Shown: piece by piece, positions 10,649 through 17,767 of the stretch
Layout of the letters: every line of letters starts with the position of its first letter
Position numbering within the stretch: the stretch's first letter is position 1
NCBI GenBank assembly: GCA_045627185.1
Contig: JAZQNE010000018.1
Span: 1-23,940, forward strand
Direction: 5' to 3'
Length of the DNA: 23,940 nt
Source: SZUA-448 sp045627185
Lineage (GTDB): Bacteria > Bacillota > Clostridia > Lachnospirales > Lachnospiraceae
Notes under the pieces: generated by a model
Told to the model about the DNA's origin: nothing
The model's database searches: none
Seen by the model: the letters and a program-made list of their open reading frames with translations, nothing else
Program-made: the position numbers and the translations under genes

Positions 10649-12529
10649 TCACCAACTTGGTGATCTCACATCTTTAATTTGATAATAGACACAATCACTG
10701 TTATATACATAGATATCAATACCCCAATCCTGGTCCTGAGGATCAATTCCATTCGTTCCAGGGAGAAGTTCGGAAGGATATGTTCCATGTTTGTCAGCCC
10801 AGCATCCATATAAACTATTTGTTTGATACCACCAGTGGAAATCCCAGGGCTCATCCGCGTCAAGAACTCCATCATTATCGTAGTCATCAAAACCAACTCG
10901 CAACGCAACTCGATACCAGCCGGGAGACGTTGTACTAATATTCGAATCATACGCCGCAAGCACGCTGTAGTTTCCGTTTAATCCGGACGCACTATTCATC
11001 CAGTTTTCCGCTTTGCTCCTGAAAAAAGCAAGTAATTCACCTAAAGTCTTACCATTCAAGTCATTACGTGAATAGCCCATATTTGACGAATTTATTTTTT
11101 GCTTTATATCCAATGCATACCCCATACAATTAGCATTTAAGGTCGAAGTGGCCTGATATGGTCGTGATCCCAAATTATTCACATAATCAATACAAAGCAT
11201 CGGGCTGTTACTCGTTGAAGCATCAGAAGAATAAAACCTTGTTCTTTTACTAGAATTATTCTCATAATATTCTCTTAGTACAAAGCCGTAGTAAGGATAG
11301 TACATCATCTTATAACCCACAACAAGCCCCGTCACATTCAAGTTGTACCAATCAGACCCCATAGAAACCGCTTGTGAAGAATATCCAGTATCATCAAACT
11401 CCGGTTGGTCATCCCAAGTCACCCCATTGGGCGCCCATTCTTCCGTAACTCTAAATGCCTGAATTGTTGGTGTCGAATAGGCATTCTTCTTGATTAAAAT
11501 TCTGGCTCTTGTTATCTGACTACCAATGATATTTGTTGGGAGTGTGAACTTAATAAACGAACGAGTACAATTGACACCCTCTTCACCACCAGTTAATAAG
11601 TACTGTGACAAATAATAGTTCGAATAGGGGTTTTGCTCATCCACATAACTGTCATAAGAACTAGTTGCTCCTATAACATTGATAGTTGGATCAATTATTA
11701 CCGGATAAACAATTTCATCATTAAAAAAAGATGAATCCGCGCTCACAACAAGACTAACTCCGTTTTCAATCTGCGCAGCCTTAAGCACCACAGCATTTGA
11801 CTCTTTTCCCTTTGCATCATACATGACCAAATCTGCTATTTCAAATATTGAATTTCCATCAAGGTCAACTAATCTCAAGCCTTCTTCATCTATTAGTTTC
11901 ATATTTTCGCCAAACATAATTTCAAAAGAAAAATCTTGAATAGCATCCTCTTGTTCAATTACAATATCTTCCTTCAGTGATCCATTTAGAACAGTATATA
12001 TTATGCTGTATCCTCTATAATCATATATAATTGAATTTGAAGCATTTCCCTTTTGCTGATAATAAGCAAATTCCGAACAATTTCTATTTTTCAACAGGTC
12101 AACTGCAACTGCTTCAGGAAAAGACATCATAATTGTATTATTATTATACGTTATTTCCAATTTATCTTTAGCAAACGAAACGTCCCATGCATTTGCAGCA
12201 TTTGAATACAAAAAGTCCTCTCTTTTATTTTCAATAATCGTTGTGTCTATTTCTTGATATTTCCCATTTTTATCAAGATAATGAATATCATAAGCATAAG
12301 CCACAAAACTATTAGTTCCATCAGCATTAGAAAACGTTTTACTGGATGCAGTACGTTGAGATATGATTTCCGTTCTTGAAATCTCCGATTTGTAATCATC
12401 ATATTCATAACTTGAATTCTGTAAAGCGCTACTTTCAAAGTTACTAACACTTAGTGGTTGCACGCCGATTACATTTGCAACAATTAAGATAAAGTTTATT
12501 AAAAAAACGCACATTTTCTTATAGAGCAT
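10649..12529 (-). CDS. secreted DNRLRE-domain protein with EF-hand loop and candidate Cys/His domain
   Basis: 626 residues. The ATG at 12529 is set by GGGAGG upstream and by the promoter, which excludes earlier starts. A signal peptide (MLYKKMCVFLINFILIVANV) is followed by a region of about 220 residues like the N-terminus of Firmicute wall/RHS proteins (FVAYAYDIHYLDKNGKYQEI). Next is a DNRLRE beta-sandwich (IDPTINVIGATSSYDSYVDE, RSFIKFTLP, FRVTEEWAPNGVTWDDQP) to about residue 455. No RHS repeats follow. The last 160 residues instead carry NCMGYAL (Cys468), a perfect EF-hand loop DYDNDGVLDADE just before DFHWWYQT (His565), and GCWADKHG. A papain-like Cys-His hydrolase or toxin domain is inferred, not proven. 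The gene is visibly more AT-rich than its neighbours, suggesting transfer. Confidence 0.75.
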   Translation of the reverse strand: MLYKKMCVFLINFILIVANVIGVQPLSVSNFESSALQNSSYEYDDYKSEISRTEIISQRTASSKTFSNADGTNSFVAYAYDIHYLDKNGKYQEIDTTIIENKREDFLYSNAANAWDVSFAKDKLEITYNNNTIMMSFPEAVAVDLLKNRNCSEFAYYQQKGNASNSIIYDYRGYSIIYTVLNGSLKEDIVIEQEDAIQDFSFEIMFGENMKLIDEEGLRLVDLDGNSIFEIADLVMYDAKGKESNAVVLKAAQIENGVSLVVSADSSFFNDEIVYPVIIDPTINVIGATSSYDSYVDEQNPYSNYYLSQYLLTGGEEGVNCTRSFIKFTLPTNIIGSQITRARILIKKNAYSTPTIQAFRVTEEWAPNGVTWDDQPEFDDTGYSSQAVSMGSDWYNLNVTGLVVGYKMMYYPYYGFVLREYYENNSSKRTRFYSSDASTSNSPMLCIDYVNNLGSRPYQATSTLNANCMGYALDIKQKINSSNMGYSRNDLNGKTLGELLAFFRSKAENWMNSASGLNGNYSVLAAYDSNISTTSPGWYRVALRVGFDDYDNDGVLDADEPWDFHWWYQTNSLYGCWADKHGTYPSELLPGTNGIDPQDQDWGIDIYVYNSDCVYYQIKDVRSPSW

Positions 12530-12560
12530 ACTTAAACCTCCCTTTTCAAACTTCTCTTTT

Positions 12561-12589
12561 AGTATATCAAACTCGCTTTTTTTTGTCAA
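12561..12589 (-). promoter_or_regulatory. promoter of the DNRLRE operon
   Basis: TTGACA (12589-12584) and TATACT (12566-12561) with exactly 17 bp between on the minus strand. Predicted start near 12554, about 25 nt before the start codon. Confidence 0.85.
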
Positions 12590-12836
12590 GGGTAAGTTTT
12601 AGTAGTCTGCACCTTTGTGCTAGGCCGTAAAGGTCAGAAACGTTTTAACTAAAAATGATTACGACAGCTAGGAGTCCTTGCGTTGCATCGGCATCAAATC
12701 GCGGAACTGCAATGTGATATTATACACACAATGTCTTCCCTCGTGTTCAATTTTAGTTTATCACATTATTCTTTTCTCCAGCCTTTTGTTATTCTTTGTC
12801 ATTTCATGTCCCGGCATTTCCTGCCGACGGAAGCAA
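12590..12836. other. intergenic region between the membrane protein and the DNRLRE operon
   Basis: No gene seen. It holds a small hairpin CGGCA/TGCCG (12812-12826) downstream of the membrane-protein gene without a T run, an isolated minus-strand TATAAT near 12720 with no good -35, and a weak ACCTTT/AAAGGT dyad. No clear terminator for the sigma-factor operon was found here. Confidence 0.5.
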
Positions 12837-14393
12837 TCAATATTCCTCGAAATAATGCAGTTCAGGATTCTTGTCAGTAATTACATGTTCATTAATTATT
12901 CCGCTTTTTCGCAAGCCCTCGAGCCACTTGTAATAATCCGTTTCATTCGGTAATTTCAAGAACTCTTCGTCAATATTCGCCCTGAACAGTATCCTTTGAA
13001 CAGAAAACGAATCCCAGCCAAAGAATTCCGCCGTTTCATAATCAATATAACCCAGGCGCAAAGGATTGCCAATGTGATACAAGTCAATCTGCAAACCATA
13101 GGCAAAAGCCGTTATTTCGTGTGTATAGTCACGATAATCCCACCTTGGCGCCAGCACCTCCGTCAGAAAATAGGCCCGTTGATTTTTGCTCCCGCGCGGG
13201 AAACTGAAGTAACCGCAAAACGGATTATTCGTGTTTGCCGTCTGCAAAAAGCCCGCCGTTACGCTATTCTGTTCAGAATCAGCAGCGTAAATCGTCGAAT
13301 ATAAACTTTCGCCATCCAATTCATATACTGTTTTCGCGGCTAACACACCTTCGGAAAAATCAGACCGGATAGATATTCCATCGTGCCAGACGGCATTATC
13401 CTTTTGCCAGTCAAGACAAAGCACACAAATATATCTTTCATATGCATACTTGTTGTCTCCCCTCACAAAATAGGTTTCACCAAGGTCAGCATAATAGAAA
13501 TCCAAATGGCCTGTGTCTCCGTCCGCGGTAAAACGCACACCTTTCTCATCAAGGCCAAGTGCCGCCAATTCGTTCTGCTCCTCAAGTTTATGATACACGG
13601 CTTTTGCGTCCTTGAGAAGAAGAAGTTCATTGTAATCAAGATCAGCCGCAACATTCCCGGGAAGTCCCAGTCCGACCAGACTTTCGCGGATATCCGCACA
13701 TCCGGAAGTGTCCGGCTTTTTTTTCCCAACAGTTTTACAACTTACCATTGAAACCGATGACCAAATCCAGGTTGCAGCCGTAACAGCCACAACAATTCCC
13801 CACACAATCCGCTTATGACTTCTTGAAAAAATAACAGCCTCAGAAGCCGTTACATGGTCCTGTACAAACCAGATACGCAGCAAAATCGCAAGGAACACAA
13901 TTATCATTACAATTCCCCAAAATGTTCCGTGATCTATTTCAATATAGCCCAAGTGCACCGCCCACCATGTTGCCTCTGTCACAAGCATGAACCAGCCAAG
14001 CAAATCTATCGATGCAGAAATTCTATTTTCAGGCAGATAAGCTTTAAGACTGAAATGCAGTGATACAGGAATTAATACAATAACTATATCCAAAACGATT
14101 TTGCAGAGCAGATTTATCCCGCCATTTTGAAAATAGAGGAACACAGAGACTATCTGCAGCCCAATCATCAGAGCAATAATAATATTCGCGGCAAGCAGGG
14201 TCGGTCCGTTTTTACGTAATCTAAGCAAAGCTGTAAACAAAAGTGTAAACCCAAACACGTTCAGAAGGTAAGGGATAACCGAATCAGGTATCAGTGATGA
14301 AAAGAAAAATACAGCATAAGCCAGGCACAATCTTGTGAGAATCTTTCCCCAGACGTTCACTGCCCGAACAGTGTTTTCATTAAGTTCTATCAT
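12837..14393 (-). CDS. seven-helix membrane protein, putative anti-sigma partner
   Basis: 518 residues from the ATG at 14393; a GTG at 14396 in the same frame is equally possible. Seven hydrophobic segments are visible in the first 220 residues (for example LCLAYAVFFFSSLIP, LLAANIIIALMIGLQIVSVF, IVWGIVVAVTAATWIWSSV). A polar domain of about 300 residues follows (CADIRESLVGLGLPGNVAAD and on). No enzyme motif is recognised. The start overlaps the stop of the ECF sigma gene and shares its GGGAGGTGA site, implying translational coupling. Membrane proteins coupled to ECF sigma genes are commonly anti-sigma factors or sensors; that role is inferred from position. Confidence 0.65.
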   Translation of the reverse strand: MIELNENTVRAVNVWGKILTRLCLAYAVFFFSSLIPDSVIPYLLNVFGFTLLFTALLRLRKNGPTLLAANIIIALMIGLQIVSVFLYFQNGGINLLCKIVLDIVIVLIPVSLHFSLKAYLPENRISASIDLLGWFMLVTEATWWAVHLGYIEIDHGTFWGIVMIIVFLAILLRIWFVQDHVTASEAVIFSRSHKRIVWGIVVAVTAATWIWSSVSMVSCKTVGKKKPDTSGCADIRESLVGLGLPGNVAADLDYNELLLLKDAKAVYHKLEEQNELAALGLDEKGVRFTADGDTGHLDFYYADLGETYFVRGDNKYAYERYICVLCLDWQKDNAVWHDGISIRSDFSEGVLAAKTVYELDGESLYSTIYAADSEQNSVTAGFLQTANTNNPFCGYFSFPRGSKNQRAYFLTEVLAPRWDYRDYTHEITAFAYGLQIDLYHIGNPLRLGYIDYETAEFFGWDSFSVQRILFRANIDEEFLKLPNETDYYKWLEGLRKSGIINEHVITDKNPELHYFEEY

Positions 14394-14914
14394 CACAACT
14401 CACCTCCCAGCTTCCGAAGTTTCTTTTTTATCCTGTAAAGATGGCCCTCAACAGCCCTCTCCGACATATCCATTTCATCTGAAATTTTCTTTGTCGACTG
14501 CATATAATAGTATTTTCGCCAGAACAGATCCCTGTCAGTTTTGGCAAGCTTTTCTATCAGCCGATGCAGCTCTCTTTCCCGCTCGCGTTCCAGATAAACA
14601 TATTCCGGCGACATACTGTACTCGCCGTATTCTTCATCAAGTTCCTCCTCCGTTTTCACCCGCTTCAGGATACTCAAGGCCGTATTTCTCGAAACAGCCG
14701 TCAGCCAGACATTGAAACTGCCTTTATCCTCATCAAAGGAGTCAATACTGTTCCAGATTTTCATACAGACATCATTCAGGCATTCCTCACGGTCACGTTC
14801 ATCCTTAAGAATTCCATTAATAATATAATTAACAAGCCCTTTATACTGCTTTAAGAACGCCTTAAGGCCATCTTCCTCCCGTGCCCTGAGCTTCTGCAGA
14901 ATATCCCGTTCCAT
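14393..14914 (-). CDS. ECF-type RNA polymerase sigma factor
   Basis: 173 residues, the usual ECF size. Region 2 spans about residues 15-85 (LKAFLKQYKGLVNYIINGIL, DREECLNDVCMKIWNSI, FNVWLTAVSRNTALSILKR). Region 4 is at about 115-170 (IEKLAKTDRDLFWRKYYYMQ, then the helix-turn-helix KKISDEMDMSERAVEGHLYR). ATG 14914 follows AAAGGAGG. It is the first gene of a pair with the overlapping membrane protein. A minus-strand TATAAT at 15009-15004 is the best promoter element upstream, but its -35 is poor and no clear ECF-type autoregulatory promoter was found. The regulon is unknown; the secreted-protein operon just downstream uses a housekeeping-type promoter. Confidence 0.9.
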   Translation of the reverse strand: MERDILQKLRAREEDGLKAFLKQYKGLVNYIINGILKDERDREECLNDVCMKIWNSIDSFDEDKGSFNVWLTAVSRNTALSILKRVKTEEELDEEYGEYSMSPEYVYLERERERELHRLIEKLAKTDRDLFWRKYYYMQSTKKISDEMDMSERAVEGHLYRIKKKLRKLGGEL

Positions 14915-15003
14915 ATTGTCCTCCTTTCATGTTATTCAGTTACTTCTGTCGGTCCCAACACCGTTCCCGGCTTTCCACCCCGGTTTTTTTTATCCTCCTT
15001 CTT

Positions 15004-15009
15004 ATTATA
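15004..15009 (-). promoter_or_regulatory. candidate -10 element of the sigma-factor operon
   Basis: TATAAT on the minus strand about 90 bp upstream of the sigma gene. No good -35 lies at the right distance, so this is tentative. Confidence 0.35.
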
Positions 15010-15072
15010 CTTTATTTTCCCCAAAAACCCACGCAAAAACTTCCTCCATACTCGAAAAAAACACAACACCGC

Positions 15073-15140
15073 AAGATTTGCTAATTAATATTCATGGCAA
15101 ATCTTCAACAAACAAAGTCCGCAAGAACTGCGGGGTTTTT
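15073..15140 (+). other. two tandem hairpins, the second terminator-like
   Basis: AAGATTTGC (15073-15081) and GCAAATCTT (15097-15105) form a perfect nine-base-pair arm pair. CCGCA/TGCGG (15119-15123 with 15129-15133) follows and ends in GGTTTTT on the plus strand. This could be the end of a short plus-strand transcript or an insulator before the long inverted repeat. No plus-strand promoter was convincing. Confidence 0.4.
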
Positions 15141-15159
15141 ACACTTTTCGGGGCACCTT

Positions 15160-15391
15160 ACCGGTTTCGGTTTTCTCTGAATCAGTTTTCTCCGGTCAAG
15201 CGGGCTTATGGATGTGATACCTTTCTCGAGGACCATTAAGCAAGCGTCGGCACTTAGTGACCGTATTTTGGTCACTTATGTACCGCTACGCTTGCGACCT
15301 GCAGCGCGAGCGATGTCCTCGGGAAAGGGTATCACAGCCGTGAGTCCGCGTAACAGAGTGGCTTCCCGATTCAGGGAAAGGCGAAACCGGT
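15160..15391 (+). ncRNA. 232-nt rod-like inverted repeat, candidate structured RNA or miniature element
   Basis: The arms pair almost end to end: 15160-15183 with 15368-15391 (one G/G mismatch), 15200-15211 with 15338-15349, 15213-15233 with 15315-15336, 15240-15247 with 15288-15295, and apical AGTGACC/GGTCACT (15256-15262 with 15270-15276) around a seven-base loop. Six non-Watson-Crick positions are G.U pairs when read on the plus strand, and none is A/C, which favours a plus-strand RNA. One strand has an unpaired bulge (15296-15314). I recognise no known RNA family: the 6S, SRP and RNase P signatures I know are not evident. A MITE-like DNA element is the main alternative; no target duplication is visible. 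Confidence 0.6.
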
Positions 15392-15399
15392 CATCCGCC

Positions 15400-15433
15400 G
15401 AAAAAAAACACGCAGCCCTTTCGGACTGCGTGT
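15400..15433 (-). terminator. terminator of the rpmG-secE-nusG-rplK-rplA cluster
   Basis: Stem ACACGCAG/CTGCGTGT (15408-15415 with 15426-15433), then a run of T on the minus strand, 30 bp after the rplA stop. It ends the upstream ribosomal block before the accessory genes. Confidence 0.92.
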
Positions 15434-15462
15434 CGTTAAACGGATTTTGCTATGTGCATTAA

Positions 15463-16155
15463 TTACGCAAGCTTAGCTGTGTTGAGCTTAACGCCGGGAC
15501 CCATGGTAGGAGCGATTGTAACGCTCTTAAGGTACTGGCCCTTTGCTGCAGCGGGCTTAGCCTTTACGATTGCGCCGATTAATGTCTGGAAGTTGTCTGC
15601 GAGCTGTTCTTCAGTGAAAGAAACCTTGCCAACAGGGCAATGAATAATGTTTGCTTTGTCAAGACGGTACTCAACTTTACCTGCTTTGATGTCTGCGATA
15701 GCCTGAGCTACGTTCATGGTAACTGTGCCGGCCTTGGGGTTAGGCATTAAGCCCTTAGGTCCAAGTACACGACCAAGACGACCAACAACACCCATCATAT
15801 CAGGAGTTGCAACTACAACGTCGAATTCAAACCAGTTCTCATTCTGGATCTTGGGGATGAGTTCGTCACCACCAACGTAATCAGCGCCGGCTGCCTGAGC
15901 TTCTGCTACCTTGTCACCCTTTGCGAATACGAGAACACGAACGGTCTTGCCGGTTCCGTGAGGGAGCACTACCGCACCACGAACCTGCTGATCAGCATGA
16001 CGACCATCAACACCAAGACGAACGTGGCACTCAACTGTACCATCGAACTTGGATGTGGAAGCCTGCTTAACTAACTTTACTGCTTCAGCTACATCATATG
16101 TAGCGGACTTATCGAATGCTTTTACAGCATCAATATATTTTTTACCTCTTTTCAT
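15463..16155 (-). CDS. rplA: 50S ribosomal protein L1
   Basis: Large-subunit stalk protein that assists tRNA release and represses its own operon, 230 residues, the normal length. It starts MKRGKKYIDAVKAFDKSATY and has the family signature region GRLGRVLGPKGLMPNPKAGT. ATG 16155 follows AAGGAGG, 12 bp after rplK. It is the last gene of its block. Confidence 0.98.
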   Translation of the reverse strand: MKRGKKYIDAVKAFDKSATYDVAEAVKLVKQASTSKFDGTVECHVRLGVDGRHADQQVRGAVVLPHGTGKTVRVLVFAKGDKVAEAQAAGADYVGGDELIPKIQNENWFEFDVVVATPDMMGVVGRLGRVLGPKGLMPNPKAGTVTMNVAQAIADIKAGKVEYRLDKANIIHCPVGKVSFTEEQLADNFQTLIGAIVKAKPAAAKGQYLKSVTIAPTMGPGVKLNTAKLA

Positions 16156-16167
16156 TACCGTTCCTCC

Positions 16168-16593
16168 TTAGTCTTCCACAACAACGCCCATGCTGCGTGC
16201 TGTACCTGCGATCATGCTCATTGCTGTCTCGATTGTAGCTGCGTTAAGATCGGGCATCTTGAGTTCAGCAATCTTGCGAACGTCTGCCTTCTTAATTGTG
16301 GCAACCTTGGTCTTGTTGGGAACACCCGAACCGCTCTTAATGTTGCAAGCCTTCTTAATAAGAACTGCTGCGGGGGGAGTCTTTGTAATGAAGCTGAAGC
16401 TTCTGTCCTGATATACAGTGATAACTACGGGAATAAGCATACCGTCTTCGTTAGCGGTACGTGCATTGAATTCCTTTGTGAACTGTACGATGTTGACACC
16501 ATGCTGTCCAAGAGCGGGGCCAACGGGAGGAGCGGGCGTAGCCTTACCTCCGGGAATCTGCAGTTTGATGTAACCTGTAACTTTTTTTGCCAT
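16168..16593 (-). CDS. rplK: 50S ribosomal protein L11
   Basis: Protein of the GTPase-associated centre, 141 residues, the normal length. The proline-rich N-terminal hinge (IPGGKATPAPPVGPALGQHG) and the RNA-binding C-terminal domain (KTKVATIKKADVRKIAELK) are intact. ATG 16593 follows TAGGAGG. It lies 12 bp before rplA, and a 115-bp structured spacer separates it from nusG. Confidence 0.98.
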   Translation of the reverse strand: MAKKVTGYIKLQIPGGKATPAPPVGPALGQHGVNIVQFTKEFNARTANEDGMLIPVVITVYQDRSFSFITKTPPAAVLIKKACNIKSGSGVPNKTKVATIKKADVRKIAELKMPDLNAATIETAMSMIAGTARSMGVVVED

Positions 16594-16708
16594 AATTATT
16601 TACCTCCTAGTGTGGTGTTATCGGAAGGATCCGGTGCTACGGTACCCGTGCGGTTTTTGGCGAAACCGCTATTCCTCCCACGCTCCCTTGTAAAAGCCGC
16701 AAGGTCTG
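16594..16708 (-). promoter_or_regulatory. probable rplK leader (L1 autoregulatory region)
   Basis: The nusG-rplK spacer on the minus strand contains GTGGGAGGA, a hairpin GCGGTTT/AAACCGC, a second GC-rich palindromic stretch around GGTACC, and then ACACCAC before the rplK ribosome-binding site. GTGGGAGG paired with a downstream ACCAC resembles rplK leader elements bound by L1. This is from memory of the pattern; no search was possible. Confidence 0.4.
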
Positions 16709-17230
16709 TTATTTTTCAACTTTTACATCTGTGAAATTAATTTCAACGGGAGTTTCGCGACCGAACATATCAACATTGATTGTAACGGTCTGCTTATTAG
16801 TATTAATTGCTCTGATGACACCCTGTACGTTTTCCCAAACACCGGAAATAACGGTAATAAGAGTGCCAACTTCGAAGTCGACTTCGACTTCTCTTTCACA
16901 TGCGAGTCCCATGTTTTTGATTTCCTCTTCTGTAAGAGGAACGGGTTTGCTTCCCGGACCAACAAAACCGGTAACTCCACGTGTATTCCTTACAACGTAC
17001 CAGGTATCATCGTTCATTTCCATATTGATAAGAACGTAACCCGGGAACATTTTCTTAGGAACTTTCTTTTTTACTCCGTTCTTAAGCTCAACCACTTCCT
17101 GAACGGGCACAGAGACCTCTAAAATCTGGTCCTGAAGCTGACGATTTTCAATCGTCTTTTCGATATTAGCTTTTACTTTGTTTTCATACCCGGAATAGGT
17201 ATGAACAACGTACCATTGAGCTTCTGCCAT
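16709..17230 (-). CDS. nusG: transcription termination/antitermination factor NusG
   Basis: 173 residues, cytoplasmic, binds RNA polymerase and couples it to Rho or the ribosome. The NGN domain begins AQWYVVHTYSGYENKVKANI and includes FPGYVLINMEMNDDTWYVVR. The C-terminal KOW motif is at about residues 120-150 (GTLITVISGVWENVQGVIR). ATG 17230 follows AGGAGA, 23 bp after secE. Confidence 0.97.
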   Translation of the reverse strand: MAEAQWYVVHTYSGYENKVKANIEKTIENRQLQDQILEVSVPVQEVVELKNGVKKKVPKKMFPGYVLINMEMNDDTWYVVRNTRGVTGFVGPGSKPVPLTEEEIKNMGLACEREVEVDFEVGTLITVISGVWENVQGVIRAINTNKQTVTINVDMFGRETPVEINFTDVKVEK

Positions 17231-17253
17231 AGCTTCTCCTAATGTCCTTTCGG

Positions 17254-17460
17254 TCAGACAATCAAGCCGAGTCCAAGCTTAATTACCCAGTCAATTAACA
17301 TGATGAATAATGCAAGGATTACGGAAACCACGATTGTAGCGCCTGATTCTTTAACTACAGTTTCTTTATCGGGCCAAATGATTTTTTTGAACTCCGATGA
17401 AAGTCCTTTGAACCAGCTCTTCTTGGGAGCTTTTGCAGGAGCGTTGTTGTTCTCTGCCAT
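17254..17460 (-). CDS. secE: preprotein translocase subunit SecE
   Basis: 68 residues, the short single-helix Gram-positive form of SecE, which clamps SecY in the membrane. The amphipathic helix carries FKKIIWPDKETVVKES, followed by one transmembrane segment (TIVVSVILALFIMLIDWVIK). ATG 17460 follows AAAGGGGA. It sits between rpmG and nusG, the usual order. Confidence 0.96.
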   Translation of the reverse strand: MAENNNAPAKAPKKSWFKGLSSEFKKIIWPDKETVVKESGATIVVSVILALFIMLIDWVIKLGLGLIV

Positions 17461-17482
17461 ATTGTATCCCCTTTCAGACTGA

Positions 17483-17632
17483 TTATTTGGTTTCCTTGTG
17501 CAGCGTGTGACGCTTGCAGAACTTACAGTACTTGTTTGTTTCCATCCTGTCGGGATGGTTTTTCTTTTCTTTCATTGTGTTGTAGTTACGCTGCTTGCAT
17601 TCAGTACAAGCAAGTGTGATCTTTACTCGCAC
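17483..17632 (-). CDS. rpmG: 50S ribosomal protein L33
   Basis: 49 residues: MRVKITLACTECKQRNYNTM, then KEKKNHPDRMETNKYCKFCK, ending RHTLHKETK. The four cysteines (CTEC and CKFC) mark the zinc-binding form. The start is GTG at 17632, with GGAGG eight bases upstream (17645-17641). First gene of the ribosomal block, 22 bp before secE. Confidence 0.95.
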   Translation of the reverse strand: MRVKITLACTECKQRNYNTMKEKKNHPDRMETNKYCKFCKRHTLHKETK

Positions 17633-17695
17633 AACATCCACCTCCGTTTACTTCATTTTTAGGCATAAAAAAAAGACCTCTTCCATAGCCTGCTT

Positions 17696-17724
17696 ATACT
17701 ATCACGATTTGGTCAATGTGTCAA
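17696..17724 (-). promoter_or_regulatory. promoter of rpmG-secE-nusG-rplK-rplA
   Basis: TTGACA (17724-17719) and TAGTAT (17701-17696), 17 bp apart on the minus strand, with TGA before the -10 as an extended element. Predicted start near 17689. Confidence 0.85.
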
Positions 17725-17731
17725 GAAAAAC

Positions 17732-17760
17732 TTGTAAATTGAATTTCTTTGTGTTACACT
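17732..17760 (+). promoter_or_regulatory. promoter of the subtilase gene, back to back with the rpmG promoter
   Basis: TTGTAA (17732-17737) and TACACT (17755-17760), spacing 17, with TGT as an extended -10. The predicted start at about 17767 coincides with the ATG at 17768. Its -35 is seven bases from the -35 of the divergent rpmG promoter. Confidence 0.6.
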
Positions 17761-17767
17761 CTGATAC

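Noticed and set aside
15160..15391. Long inverted repeat read as an rplA terminator
   Set aside because: A complete terminator with a T run already stands at 15400-15433, and the G.U pattern fits the opposite strand.
15208..15462. Plus-strand frame of 84 codons inside the long inverted repeat
   Set aside because: It follows both arms of the hairpin and the rplA terminator, has no ribosome-binding site and an unlikely Arg/Ser/Ala composition.
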